The notes under the pieces are model-generated. The model was not told the DNA's origin. It worked only from the letters and a program-made list of their open reading frames with translations, and did not search any database. A DNA stretch of 64,000 nt, taken from Siphonodentalium dalli (Eukaryota > Mollusca > Scaphopoda > Gadilida > Siphonodentaliidae). The DNA lies in NCBI GenBank assembly GCA_032622095.1, contig CP136065.1, positions 93,257,343 to 93,321,342 of the forward strand. The letters run 5' to 3'. Shown here in pieces: positions 22,809 through 33,379 of the stretch (the first letter of the stretch is position 1; each line of letters begins with the position of its first letter). The position numbers and the translations under genes were made by a program.

Positions 22809-22982
22809 ATATCATTTATGATGCATGTTTTTCGTGGTTTGATGTAAATATTGACTCGGACTAAAACCATAATAATAAATAACATCGCTTAAATGGTCAA
22901 TTATTGTGACTACAACTGTATATGTGACATTGTTTCGTTTGTTCATATATTCCGTTTGTGCTTTTACTATGTCATTTAGATA

Positions 22983-23334
22983 CCGCTATACTTAAAGTAA
23001 TTGACCACCAATAACGTGGTGTCACCCCGTTAATATGGCGGTACTATACGGTAATACCGCTGTATCCTCCAATACTGCGGTACTGATACCGCTTGTTAAC
23101 GCGAACAAGTATGTGTGAGTAAATACCTCCCCTCAAACAGTTCCATGAAAATCACCGCGGTATTCAACAAAATTAATGCGGTGCCCGCTAAAAGACCGCG
23201 GTATCATTATCGCCCAATACCGTAACTCCACCGCCATGACCGTCTTGATACCACTACCGTTTATTACCGGTATCACCGCGGTCAAGACCGGGGTATCACC
23301 CCGTTTTTCTGGTCAATTACTTTGAGAATAGCGG
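22983..23334. mobile_element. Nested CCGCGG-rich inverted-repeat element
   Basis: The left CCGCTATACTTAAAGTAATTG pairs with the right end CAATTACTTTGAGAATAGCGG. The flanks are TA at 22981-22982 and 23335-23336, or alternatively AGAT on both sides. The interior is dense in GGTATCACCGCGG and ACCGCGGT words. It interrupts the 1.5-kb element at 22070. Confidence 0.65.
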
Positions 23335-23647
23335 TAGATCTATTTATGTTTAAATTTGCTGAAATAAATTGTTATCCATCTCGCCAAAACTGTTGTCAAA
23401 TCTGTCATAATCTCCAACAACACACCATAAAAGTGATGAAATTATAAATCAGCTTTAGGAAAGTAGTGATTAAGCTGAATAAGCCGAGTTAATCCCCTGC
23501 AATCAAGTTATCAACTCCAATTAACACATACAATATATGGGGCCGAAACGTCCCTGGACCGAAAAGGTCTGAGCCGAAACGTCTCCGGACCGAAACGACC
23601 CGTTCCCTTGCCATTGGTCACTGAAAATGAAATTGGTGTGCATAATA

Positions 23648-23982
23648 TGGGTTGGCGATTATCGCAATACGATAGGGGAACACTCCGACGTTCGTACTCA
23701 GATTTCACCAATTTTTGTACCTAGCTTGCCTGTCCTAAGTTTCACGGGAAAATGGCTAGTTTGATTCTATTTGTCGTTATAACTTATATATATTTATCAC
23801 CACATTTATTATTCATTTTCATAAAAATAAAATAAAATAAAACAAGCCGCAGATGATATGTTTAAAATGTTTGAAGCATGAATTTGGCGATAAGTTGTAA
23901 TCAGAGTACGTTATACTTGTGATAGTTACGTTGTGCACACGGTGTTCCCCTAGGCTATCGTATTGCGATAATCGCCAACCCA
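23648..23982. mobile_element. TA-flanked inverted-repeat MITE
   Basis: The left end TGGGTTGGCGATTATCGCAA continues TACGATAG and pairs with the complement at 23948-23982. TA lies at 23646-23647 and 23983-23984. Length 335 bp, no ORF. It is sandwiched between two 8-bp-TSD elements. Confidence 0.75.
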
Positions 23983-23992
23983 TAATTGATAA

Positions 23993-24673
23993 CACAGTTG
24001 TTGGAAACTTGTCAAAAAACCCGAAAAGAGATGTCACCACCACTACTTATTAATATAATTGACAAGTAGGGAAAGCTACTGAGCCATCAAACCATGTCAC
24101 CGCTCGTTTCGTGTTCAATTGCAACAATAAAAACATTAATTTCAGAAAAGTACAACATCCTAGTAATAAAACATATATTTCTTTTCATGTTTACCGTAAG
24201 TGCAGTAGAAAATTATCACTTTATAATTACTTTTATCGTATACAACTTCCCAAACAACAGCGGCTCGCTGATTCCACGAGTCGCCATCCGAGAGTCAAGC
24301 GCAGATAATAGCATTTGAAATTATCTGCCCTTGACTCTCGGATGTCGACTCGTGGAATCGGCTGCCCACAGTTGCACAGTTGTTTTCGGATGTTGTATAC
24401 GATAAAAGTAATTATAAAGTGATAATTTTCTACTGCACTTACCCCAAGTTACGGTAAACGTGAAAAGAAATATATGTTTTATTACTAGGATGTTGTACTT
24501 TTCTGAAATTAATGTTTTTATTGTTGCAATTGAACACGAAACGAGCGGTGACATGGTTTGATGGGAGATGGGTGGGCTCAGTAGCTTTCCCTACTTGTCA
24601 ATTATATTAATAAGTAGTGGTGCCGGTGGAGACATCTCTTTCCGGGTTTTTTGACAAGTTTCCAACAACTGTG
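23993..24673. mobile_element. 681-bp palindromic hAT-like MITE
   Basis: The whole element is a near-perfect palindrome with arms of about 330 bp and its centre near 24315. The ends are CACAGTTGTTGGAAAC and GTTTCCAACAACTGTG. ATTGATAA at 23985-23992 and 24674-24681 is a perfect 8-bp TSD. Open frames on both strands here are mirror images and not genes. Confidence 0.85.
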
Positions 24674-24689
24674 ATTGATAATATGTTGG

Positions 24690-25370
24690 ATATTATTAGT
24701 ATTATTACCTTCATCGCGACTAAATTGGTAACTCTCCTGTTGTTTCATAGTTCTGCCATGTCATATGTAAAACATATTATGCCTGTATTATCTTATGGGG
24801 CATGGAATGGCACAGTCACGCCATGATGTCTGGAAAACTTCAAGAAAAACATAAAAACAACAACACCAAAACGTTGAACAGGAAACAAACTGAACTTTCG
24901 CGCGTCATCGTTACGTCATAACGCGTAGAAATTCTGGTCGTTGGTGGAAGGTGTAGTTATTGAACGATCGAGTGATTCGCATATTTGGCGCACTGCACAT
25001 GATGAATCAAGACATTTCTTTTCAGGGCAGGTACCGGTACCATGGTAAATTCGTACGTAATTCCCGTTGAGATAAGCCCTACCACTCATCACAATCTTGA
25101 TCTTCAAGACTTAGTAATTTATCGTGTTATGGCATTTGATTTCGGGCCATATTCGGCGATCGAAATAAACTTACGGGTGTAGAAAAATAATAGGTAGGCT
25201 ACCGGTACATTCAATTGTACGCTTAGATATAGGCATATAGTTGCGCCAAATGTATATACTTAAACATGCAGCCCCACAGTGACATCAATAAAAGTCCTAA
25301 GTCATTAATCTATCAGCTGTCTGCAAAAATTCGCACAAGAAGACTAACAAAACGCTCTTTTTATTGTGAA
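24690..25370. other. No gene seen
   Basis: Mixed sequence with two GGTACCGGTAC-like words (25030, 25200) but no supported exon. Confidence 0.35.
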
Positions 25371-25374
25371 ACTA

Positions 25375-25620
25375 TATCAAAGCTATATATAAATAGGTGC
25401 TTGGTGGTTTCAGAGTTAATTGTGGCCCAGAAGCACGGATGGTCTCAGACAAAATTGTGGATGAAGATGGATAACTAAAAAATCAAGTTGTAATGCGGCA
25501 AAAATTCGTGATACTTGCATGAGTAGGCTATATACGTGATAATACGGCCCTATTTTGTTGAAAAAAATGTTGATAAATAACAAATATATTCGGGAAGTGT
25601 TTTCTCAATTAACAATTTTG
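25375..25620 (+). repeat. Diverged repeat related to 61060-61280
   Basis: GATGAAGATGGATAA, an AAATCAAGT block and a GTTGAxxAAAATGTTGATAA block occur in the same order near 61085-61175. It is a decayed copy of the dispersed element seen at both ends of the window. Confidence 0.5.
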
Positions 25621-25822
25621 AATGTATATTCTTATTTGCATATAAATATATATTTTTTTACATGATGGTGACGACCCCCCCCCCCCCCTTTCGGACGCCG
25701 GATTTGGGGTATGTTGATCTATGTTATCACATGTGATTAGGCCCATTCCGGAAGTCAGACCATGCATATCCATATTTCGAATGCCGGATGCTTCCATCGA
25801 TATTCTTTAGACTTAGCATAAG

Positions 25823-26268
25823 CAGGGGCGTAGGAACCGGGGGGGGGGGGGCAAGGGTGTATTTACCCCCCCCCCCCCCCCAATATTTTCCAAAGGTTAG
25901 TAAAAATATTTGGCAAACTAATGAAGTATCGCCGACGATCGCGGCGCATAAGATACTATGGGTGGCAGGATGGGATGGTGGGTGTGTACTACGTATATAC
26001 GAGCGCTTGCGGCGCATAAGATACTATGGGTGGCGGGATGGGGTGGTTGATCTAATCTATGATAATGTATTGGGTGGGAAAACAAAGTCAGATGGGTCAG
26101 AAGCCACCAGAGAGCCACTTTAAGCTTCCAATGTCAGAAAAGTTTCCCGGGGGAGGACCCCCCGACCCCCCCCCCCCCAACGAGAGGGGGCCACCCCCTC
26201 TCGTGCTCTCCCCCGCGATGAATCGTTATACCCCCCCCCCCAAATAAAATTTGCTTGCTACGCCCCTG
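25823..26268. mobile_element. hAT-like MITE, CAGGGGCGTAGG family
   Basis: It starts CAGGGGCGTAGGAACCGG and ends GCTACGCCCCTG. AGCATAAG at 25815-25822 and 26269-26276 is a perfect 8-bp TSD. Poly-G and poly-C runs lie just inside both ends. A GCGCATAAGATACTATGGGT block is tandemly repeated (25943 and 26010). The GAGAGGGGxCACCCCCTCTCGTG stretch also occurs in the longer relative at 46199-47148. CAGGGG ends are classic for hAT. Confidence 0.85.
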
Positions 26269-26279
26269 AGCATAAGCCA

Positions 26280-26930
26280 TGGCTTCCACAGAGCCCAATT
26301 ATCATATGTATGTATATGTTATGTAAAATAAACTTGAGTCTACACGTGAGTGAGTGAAGACTTGGAATGTTCATTAAAACTCTTGAATGTGAGTCCTATT
26401 TAAGACCAAAGTGCGGTAATCCTATACGAACTGCATATCGCCATAAAACTGTCAATTTCGTTTAATTTGTGTAGGGATGATTAACGTAAATGTACGTTTC
26501 AGCAGTACGTGGTATAATCGCCATAATTAATGGTACACGCGTAAAATAGAATATTGACGAAATTGCAGCTCAATACCAGTATTTGTTAAAGTGAACAAAT
26601 GAACGAGTTTTGGTATATACTACCATAACACATACGTGTGCACATGCCGTGTGTTATATAATGGACTTCACTCTCTATAGCAAGGGTCATATTGTGCATT
26701 ATAAAAGTATATCTTATATTCATGGACAATGACTAGGGGAGGGGACTCCTTAATCCAAATTACTGTTTGACTTACTTCCAAAACCAGACTACCAGAGAAT
26801 GGTTGATCTCCTTTGAATTGGTGACTGATCCAGATTGAGACTTAACAATTTATCATCAGTATTATCTAGTGTTACGCATGTTCCATCAAAGCTCATTTCA
26901 TGATGAATAATGAATATCCATTTGATGGTA
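26280..26930. other. No gene seen
   Basis: AT-rich sequence without supported exons or recognisable repeat ends. Confidence 0.35.
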
Positions 26931-26932
26931 TA

Positions 26933-27128
26933 CAATAATGCTCTTAAGTAATCACTTCTTAACCACAGCAGAATTATGGGTAACTTTTCAGGATTTAGTC
27001 GGAAATATGGCTTGTTGCCATTCATCGGAAAGCTCACACTGAGGTTAAGAATATTGATTGATATTGGCATATATAAGAGAATGCAGATCTCACTGTGGTT
27101 AAGAAGTCGATTACTTAGAGCATTACTG
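26933..27128. mobile_element. Tc1/mariner-like MITE, chimeric interior
   Basis: It begins CAATAATGCTCTTAAG and ends CTTAGAGCATTACTG, with TA on both sides (26931-26932, 27129-27130). The left half matches the family, but 27060-27090 contains GGCATATATAAGAGAATGCA, half of the hairpin cassette of the TTAA elements, so the interior is a recombinant of two families. Confidence 0.7.
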
Positions 27129-27130
27129 TA

Positions 27131-27217
27131 CCGCTGCAAAAGAATCTAGCCCAGGCAGTGATTGGTTTGGTTTATTTGGGGTTGATCCTTGTTCTAGCGT
27201 TTATTTTATGGGTGGAG
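27131..27217 (+). CDS. Candidate membrane-segment exon
   Basis: Plus strand: an open frame reads AQAVIGLVYLGLILVLAFIL then WVE and ends GAG before GTAAGA, a good donor. The segment is hydrophobic over about 18 residues. The acceptor is not clear because a MITE ends at 27128; AAAG|AATC or CCAG|GCAG are options. The phase out (0) does not fit the next exon directly, so another exon or a different frame is needed. Confidence 0.3.
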
Positions 27218-27343
27218 GTAAGACAGTGCAGAGTGTTATTTCACTGCGAAATGACTCCAATGCACGTAGATACCACCAACATATGGAAAGCAACTGATGC
27301 AAACTTGCATTATCATCCCATCCTCCATTGCTTGAAATATCAG

Positions 27344-27437
27344 GATTCACCACTGGATGGCTTATGTTGGTCAAATGTGGCATGCACCTTACCAACTTGA
27401 CCACGCAGCCATTCTGTTATGGTTGTATCTGCCACAG
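27344..27437 (+). CDS. Candidate internal exon, IHHWMAYVGQMWHAP
   Basis: A pyrimidine-rich ATCCTCCATTGCTTGAAATATCAG acceptor region precedes a 31-codon frame, IHHWMAYVGQMWHAPYQLDH then AAILLWLYLPQ, ending CCACAG before GTAAAC. Phase 2 in, 0 out. The minus strand of the same stretch is also open and Trp-rich (CWWYLRALESFRSE) but has a poorer acceptor. A TTAA hairpin element begins 26 bases after the donor. Family unknown. Confidence 0.4.
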
Positions 27438-27462
27438 GTAAACTGCAGCCTAAAAAACATCA

Positions 27463-27703
27463 TTAACCATTTCATCTTGGGAGCTGTGCTGGTGCAGCAT
27501 AGTTGGCCCTGTGCCAGTGCATTCTCTTATATGCGAGTCTCCAATATGGAGCCTCACATAAATAAGAGCTTGCACTGGCTTACAAGGCCAATGTACCGGT
27601 AAATATTGTTAGGCCAATGTATTCACTTATAAATGCGAAGCTCCTTATGCGAGACTTGCATATGTAAGAGAATTCATTGGCACAGGGTTTTCATTTTTTT
27701 TAA
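27463..27703 (+). mobile_element. Family A TTAA hairpin MITE, degraded
   Basis: The left end TTAACCATTTCATCTTGGGAG leads into GCTGGTGCAGCA and two hairpins (about 27511-27582 and 27604-27684). The right end is decayed; a TTAA lies at 27700-27703. Note the loop stems CTCC/GGAG in the first hairpin. Confidence 0.6.
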
Positions 27704-27709
27704 TCAAGA

Positions 27710-28700
27710 ATTGAGCTGCATATCAGACTGAACAGTTTGTATTGTAATGGAGTAACTATTCTGAGAACAGCATAGTGTATTTCCTCCTGAACATAAAATT
27801 ACTGGCGCAATAGCATACATAATTATAACACACTATCAATATTGTAGCTCCATCTGGGAAACATTTATTATATCATCAGATTTAAACAGAAAAGCCTTTA
27901 TTGAAAGAGATATGTGCAGCACTGTGGTTCAGTTAATAATGCATACCATTACATGATGTCATGATGTTGAACATTGGTCCACTCATTGTCAATATATACC
28001 CATTATATATCCATTGTCGACTTATCAGGCGTTTGTCATTAAAGGCCCATTTAATTTTTGAGTCAGATTATTATTTTTATGGTGCCTGGATGTACGATTT
28101 CAATAACAATCTAAATAAAATATGATTAAAATACTATAACTCATCATCATTCATTACATCTGTGTCTCAGAAGGTAAACATAGAGTAATAGCAAATAGCT
28201 GAAATCATAGAAACATTTCCATCCATTTAGCTCCCAGAATGCAACAGAATTCAAATTAAGATAGAGTTATTCCCCTTCCATTGAAAATAATAGACTTTGC
28301 AGTACAGTCCAGATAAAATTTAAGCACAGAAAACATGTCGATAGCTCAACAAAAACAAAATGTTCAGTTTTGGAGCTTCCTCTTGGTATATAGTACATAT
28401 ATTTTGTATAATGTGATATGGGGGTTCAAAAATTAAGTTTAAGGCCTTTAAGTTATATGAATGTGAAAATTTAATTAAAAAAATTGGTCATTTAAAACAT
28501 AATTCTCAATTGTTATAATATATCATTAGAGATTCATTCTATAGTTGTGCACTTTATTTATTTTTCACAAGCATATATCTGTTAACAACGAACAACTGTG
28601 CTTACTAATATAAAATGTCTATTAATGGGAATGGACGTTATAGTAAAGGGCATGGCAAAATACGTCGGTGGTAATTTCAACAATGGACCATAATCTCAGG
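27710..28700. other. No gene seen
   Basis: AT-rich, about 1 kb, without supported exons. Confidence 0.35.
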
Positions 28701-28714
28701 TGAACATTGGTGGG

Positions 28715-28930
28715 CGGAACCCAAATTTGAACTTGACCTGTATTTTGGGCTAGTAAACTCACATAGCAAATTCCATTCCATTCAGTTCAGACTTACTAAA
28801 GTTATCATTCAGAAACGAAAATTGAGTGCAAAATTCCAACAAAAATGCCACAACTCTGGTGAAAATTGGTATTTCAGTCCAGACTTGCTATAAAACTTAT
28901 CATCTGGAAGCGAACAAACGGACGAATGGA
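28715..28930 (+). repeat. Dispersed repeat, related to 36640-36940
   Basis: CAAATTTGAACTTGAxCTGTATTT occurs here and at 36650, with an AAATTCGAACTTGATTGGACC variant at 36815. A CAGACTTxCTxxAA-TTATCATxxxGAAxCGAA block is repeated twice here about 90 bp apart. The form is typical of poorly characterised invertebrate non-LTR or SINE-like repeats (inference). Confidence 0.45.
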
Positions 28931-29306
28931 ACAATATCATAATACATCCCATTTTGAAGTATAATATCAATGATTCTTAGGTGTGATGTGCCATAAAATA
29001 CAGAATTAGGTTAATTATATCGAGACGAGATTCCTATTTACGGTGCTGGTTTTCAACCACAAATATACTATTAGAATAGGAATAAGGCCATGACCTTTGT
29101 GTATCTACTGAACTTAAGTAAACCAGGCATTTCTGTCATCCTAAAAAAGGCCCATAGTGAACCAATCTATCATATGATGAAGTTGTCAATTATTTGCCAA
29201 TCTATATAGTATTCTGCTTATCAACATATAGTATTCTGCTTATCAACATATCCTGTACATATCCAATGTTTCTGGAAGTATGTCACCAGAAACTAACCGG
29301 CATCTA

Positions 29307-29437
29307 CAGTAATGTCCTAAGTAATTGACGCCTTAACCACAGCAGAATTATGGGTAACTTTTCAGGATTTAGTCGGAAATATGGCTTGTTGCCATTCATC
29401 GGAAAGCTCTCAGTGAGAGCTTTCCGATGAATGGTAA
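29307..29437. mobile_element. Tc1/mariner-like MITE, right end missing
   Basis: TA then CAGTAATGTCCTAAG at the left and the central GAAAGCTCTC/GAGAGCTTTC hairpin are present. The match stops at about 29437, without the terminal CATTACTG. Confidence 0.75.
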
Positions 29438-30239
29438 AATTCACCCAAGCATCTGGGCACGATGATGGCATTTTTAATAGCAGGCACACAGGCTTCAAAT
29501 TTATGTGTAACCTATTTTTTGTTCGCCTGGTTTGTGCTTAGGTAACCCATACATGTACCATAGCCTAGGTTAGCAGGAGAGTTAAACAAACTGTTATAAT
29601 ATTAATCACTACAACTCAATTGGTATTATTAATTACATTACAGATGGGCATCTCATTAAACAACCCTAATAAATTAGAATGTCTAATTTTGGAACTTGAT
29701 AGAGCAAAATTAAACTCATTAACTACCGTAATAAATTTGAATGTCTAACTTTAGTTATCGCGAGACCTGCATTTATAAATTTTGTCATGACCTGTTTTTC
29801 GTTCTCGGCATTTTCATCTTAGATAACCTCCAGGCAAACTGAACTGTCGTTCGCCTCAAATTTGCAGGCCTGAATAGCCACAGTTGTTTTAAAATATGAA
29901 GACTGAATATAATACATGATAAATTTAATCATGAAATATAACAAAGAACATAAAAAATAACAATGAAAAAAGTTATTTTTACAACATGATTATACATGTA
30001 TCATGAAAGCACTGCAATAATCAGATACAATTGCGAGATCATTGACAACACAGACCAATTCATCTGTGAATATAAACTAATTGACTATGAATTCAGAATA
30101 GCTGCGGTTTAATAAAAATACTCTATAAATGAGACAACACAAATAATTATTTTATTCCTGCAAAAAAGTAAATGAATTAAAAAAAAATTTTTAACTTGGA
30201 AATGAACAGTAATAATTGGTGGATTAAACATCTGGGAAT

Positions 30240-30490
30240 TTAACCTTTCCATGACTGAAATTTAGCAAAAAACCATTTGCCAATGAATTCTCTGCTATAT
30301 GCGAGTCTCACATTGGGAACCTGAAATATATAAAAGAATACATTGACCTGACAATATTGACCTTGACAGTCAGTGCATTCTCTTATATGCCAGGCTCGCT
30401 ATGGGAGACTCGCATATATAAAGAGAATGCACTGGCACAGGATCTTTAATGATGCACAAGCGCAGCTGGATCCCATCATGAAATGGTTAA
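30240..30490 (+). mobile_element. Family A TTAA MITE, two hairpins
   Basis: TTAACCTTTCCATGACTG at the left and CATCATGAAATGGTTAA at the right. The hairpins at 30279-30340 and 30352-30435 are separated by a CCTGACAATATTGACCTTGA spacer. Same locus position as the copy at 30832 in the next tandem unit. Confidence 0.75.
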
Positions 30491-30831
30491 TAATAGGTCA
30501 GATGTTAGAGAAAAGATGCTATTCAAACCCATTTTATGACTACATATAACAAATCTATTCTATGTCAGACTCAGAGACCGCCATGGCAGCCTTTGACTCA
30601 TATGACAGCACCACCATTATCTTTTAATATGACTTTTGACAAATAAAGCTGTGAATTGCTGTGAATCAAAATTAATTCACTGTGAATTCCAAATAGCTGC
30701 GGTTTTCAAAAAATACTCTATAAATGAGACAACACAAATAATTTTTTTATTCCTGCATAAAAGTAAATGAATTAACAAAATTAGAACTTGTAAACGAACA
30801 GTAATAATTGGTGGATTACACATCTGGTAAA

Positions 30832-31089
30832 TTAATCCTTCCATGACTGAAGCTTCCTATAATTTTGCACAAAAAAAACTCTGTGCCAATGCATTCTCTT
30901 ATATGTGCGAGTCTCCCATAGGGAACCTCGCATATATAAAAGAATACATTTGCCTAACAATATTTACCTTCAAATTGTAAGCCAGTGCATTCCCTTATAT
31001 ATGCAAGACTTGAATTTATAAGAGAATGTACTGGCACAGGATCTTTAATGCTGCACCAGTGTTACTCGATCCCGTCATGAAAGGGTTAA
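30832..31089 (+). mobile_element. Family A TTAA MITE, two hairpins, duplicated locus
   Basis: TTAATCCTTCCATGACTG and GTCATGAAAGGGTTAA ends. Hairpins at 30880-30953 and 30974-31037. It is a paralogue by duplication of 30240-30490, as the flanks also match. Confidence 0.75.
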
Positions 31090-31151
31090 TAATAGGTCCG
31101 ATGTTAAGAGATTGCAATACTATGCTATTCAAACCCATTTTATGACTACAG

Positions 31152-31480
31152 GTACAACAAAAGGTTGCACCACGGGTACTGGGATACCCCTACGGTGAAA
31201 AATGAAATATGGGAAGGTAGGAAAACAAATTGGGGAAAAAAAATGTGATGAACGAACAAATTACTTAACAATTCTAGCAAACGACTTACCGATATCCAAC
31301 ATTTTTATATAGATAAAGAGCGATAACTCTTGAATGGAAAATGTGAACAACGTCAATGAGCTCTCCTTTGAAAGCCTCATGATGCCAAACATGCATACCA
31401 AATTTCATCGAGATCCGATAAACCATGGTTGAGATATATGAGCAGACGTACGCATGAAATCCATCATTTGGGATGGGGGG
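31152..31480 (+). repeat. Insert in tandem unit 2, dispersed-repeat-like
   Basis: It is absent from units 1 and 3. It contains ATACCAAATTTCATCGAGATCC, a word pattern of dispersed invertebrate repeats (compare CCAAGTTTCATCAAATTC at 36860). Ends and TSD are not clear. Confidence 0.4.
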
Positions 31481-31758
31481 GTATAAAATCTATTCTATGC
31501 CTCAATGGCAGACACATAGACCGCCATGGCATCCTTTTACCAATACGACAGCACCACCATTATCCTTTAATATGACTTTTGACAATCAATCTTTGAACTG
31601 CTATGAATATAAATTAATTCACTGTGAATTTCGAATAGCTAGTTAATAGTTAATACTCTATACATGAAACAACTGTTTCTTTTACTCCTGCATAATTGTA
31701 AAGAAATTAACAAATTTGTTAAATAAAAATACACATAACAAATCTATTATATGACTCT

Positions 31759-31819
31759 ATGGCAGACTCAGAAACCCCCATGGCATCCTTGGACCTGTAC
31801 GACAGCACCACCATAATCT
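31759..31819 (+). CDS. Candidate initial exon, MADSETPMASLDLYDSTTII
   Basis: The frame starts at ATG 31759, has a second ATG in a CCCCCATGG context, and reads MADSETPMASLDLYDSTTII before CT|GTATGA (phase 1 out). The same segment occurs in the two upstream tandem units with a stronger GCCGCCATGG-like context but ends in STTIIF or STTIIL and a stop, and unit 2 has a TAG near its start. It may be a triplicated 5' exon of gene D with only the last copy usable. Confidence 0.25.
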
Positions 31820-31834
31820 GTATGACTCCCTGCT

Positions 31835-32300
31835 ATATTTCACAAGTAATTAGAAAATGGAAAGGTATGAATGTTGAACTGATCATTAATAATATGCTGT
31901 AGTTATAGCCAGCTAAACTGTTGTAGACCACCAAATAACACAAATAGCTTTTAAGTTCAAAAGGCTGCTTAAAATGAGTGTGTGAATTATTTCACATTCC
32001 TTGTTCATTTGAATTTATCTGCAAGTCCAGAGATCTACTTTACTCCATGATAAACACTAAAATTGTAATTCAAATAACAACATTCTTCACTGCAATCAAA
32101 ATTCACGAAACTGAACTAAGTAACGGCTATAACATGGACCTGGTCAGTTTTCAAACTTTCTGGCAATGTAGTGCAGAGGCGTTAGCAATGTATTTGTTGC
32201 TGTATGTCGTTGCTAGATATTGCCTTTATTGGCTAGTTTTTTCTTTAATATATTTACATTCTAATGTTCATTATGTAGTTAGTATATACAAGTTAAATTG
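31835..32300. other. No gene supported
   Basis: A long plus-strand open frame exists (31978-32391) but its composition and residue content look like translated AT-rich noncoding DNA and no splice borders support it. Confidence 0.35.
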
Positions 32301-32318
32301 TAGACCAAGTCATCTCAG

Positions 32319-32832
32319 TCCACAACAGCTTGGGATATCGGTTGGGCTGATGCTGTTTTGGACCGAGTCCCACCCCATTGCTCTTCTATAATGGACTTTC
32401 AATCAAAAGACATACTACATGTACACATGGAGCCTGGGCATTCATGTAAACCCCTGAATGTGATTAGTCATCTAACATTGTGTACAATTAATCTGTCTTC
32501 AGTGATGATAAATTGTTTGATATATTATTTACATTTTTCTGATAGCCTAAGATATCAAAATTTTATGGAAAACAAAGCTTTGTTTACTTATAATCTCGTT
32601 GCTTTGACATTTAACGGACTGCTGATAGAAGCATGTTTGTTATCATCATGCTTGGGAAAGGCTGCCCTCTATGTTCATATATGCAAAGCTTCCATTTGAC
32701 CTAATCCGAAGACATACAAGCAAGATAACTCTTGCCAACAAGTATGGGTGTAAAGTCCATTATAGAATAGTAACAGGGTGGGAATTGGTCCAAAACATCA
32801 TCATCCCAACTGATATTCCAAGCTGTTGTGAA
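32319..32832. repeat. Inverted repeat, 82-bp arms
   Basis: The complement of 32319-32402 (AAAGTCCATTATAGAA, GGTGGGA, TTGGTCCAAAAC, CCAAGCTGTTGTG) matches 32752-32832 at about 80 percent by eye. The arms end CACAACAGCTTGG and CCAAGCTGTTGTG. No TSD was found. It could be an old MITE. Confidence 0.55.
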
Positions 32833-33015
32833 AATTGCAAAGTTGTGGCTTTAAAATTAGCAGGAAAAAGAGTCCACTTGTTTTATACAGGTTTTATGCA
32901 ACCTTAATTTTAAGATCTGTAGTTATTTCTGGAGCATATGGCCCAGCTGGAGCCTAGTCACACAACACAGTGGTGAATCATGTGGTTTTGAGTTGATGAA
33001 TATCACAGATTCAAA

Positions 33016-33058
33016 ATGACCGAGGTGATCGCAAACGCGACGAGAAACAAGGAAAAAA
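33016..33058 (+). CDS. Possible initial exon, MTEVIANATRNKEK
   Basis: After AATATCACAG, ATG in a TCAAAATGAC context opens MTEVIANATRNKEK and reaches A|GTAATA. The phase out (1) fits the exon at 33380. Another frame of the same exon gives IQNDRGDRKRDEKQGKK then stop, which would be a basic C-terminal tail. I cannot choose between the two. Confidence 0.2.
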
Positions 33059-33379
33059 GTAATAAACTAGGATATGACATATTACGAAATATTTTGGCAG
33101 CTACAAGAATGTGCTATATTATTTTTCAAACAAGCTGATACCTGACATTTGTGTCCAAATTCACAATTATTTGCTCTAACATTCTGACCAAAGTTGTCAG
33201 TTGAAGGATTCTCCAATAGATGTAGGGACTGGTGTATTCCACTAACCCACCGACTGGCAATTTAACTTTGTTCAGAATGTTATAGAAAACTACTTTATTT
33301 CAGAACAAATAAAGGTATTAACTTGTTTTAAAAATAAACTAGCAGCTCATTACAGTCAAAATGCTATGTTTTGTGTCAG

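Larger units (their letters stand above)
22070..23607 (+). mobile_element. 1.5-kb element with GGG...CCC ends and 8-bp TSD
   Basis: The left end GGGTCCGTGTCGTTTCGG pairs with the right end CCGAAACGACCCGTTCCC. TTGCCATT at 22062-22069 and 23608-23615 is a perfect 8-bp TSD. GACGTTTCGGCTCAG recurs subterminally at both ends. The interior carries a decayed zinc-finger ORF and a nested element. The TSD length and GG start fit Mutator-like or Merlin-like groups better than hAT; the class stays open. Confidence 0.8.
30060..31830 (+). repeat. Three tandem copies of a locus-specific block
   Basis: Units start near 30060, 30648 and 31590. Shared markers in order: TGAATATAAATTAATTCACTG, an ACTCTATAAATGAGACAAC block, TTCCTGCA, the TTAA MITE (units 1 and 2 only), ATGCTATTCAAACCCATTTT, and AGACCGCCATGGCA with GACAGCACCACCAT. 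Unit 2 has a 330-bp insert at 31152-31480. Unit 3 has lost the MITE region. The MITE predates the duplication of units 1 and 2. Confidence 0.75.

Noticed and set aside
23993-24673. Pairs of similar open frames on opposite strands
   Set aside because: They are the two arms of one palindromic MITE read in opposite directions. The similarity comes from the palindrome, not from coding.
30240-31089. CRISPR-like array of regularly spaced repeats
   Set aside because: The repeats are palindromic MITE hairpins in two tandem units; spacers are not unique and the organism is eukaryotic.
31978-32391. A 137-codon open frame on the plus strand
   Set aside because: It is the second longest frame of the window but has the composition of translated AT-rich noncoding DNA, overlaps the inverted repeat at 32319 and has no splice support.
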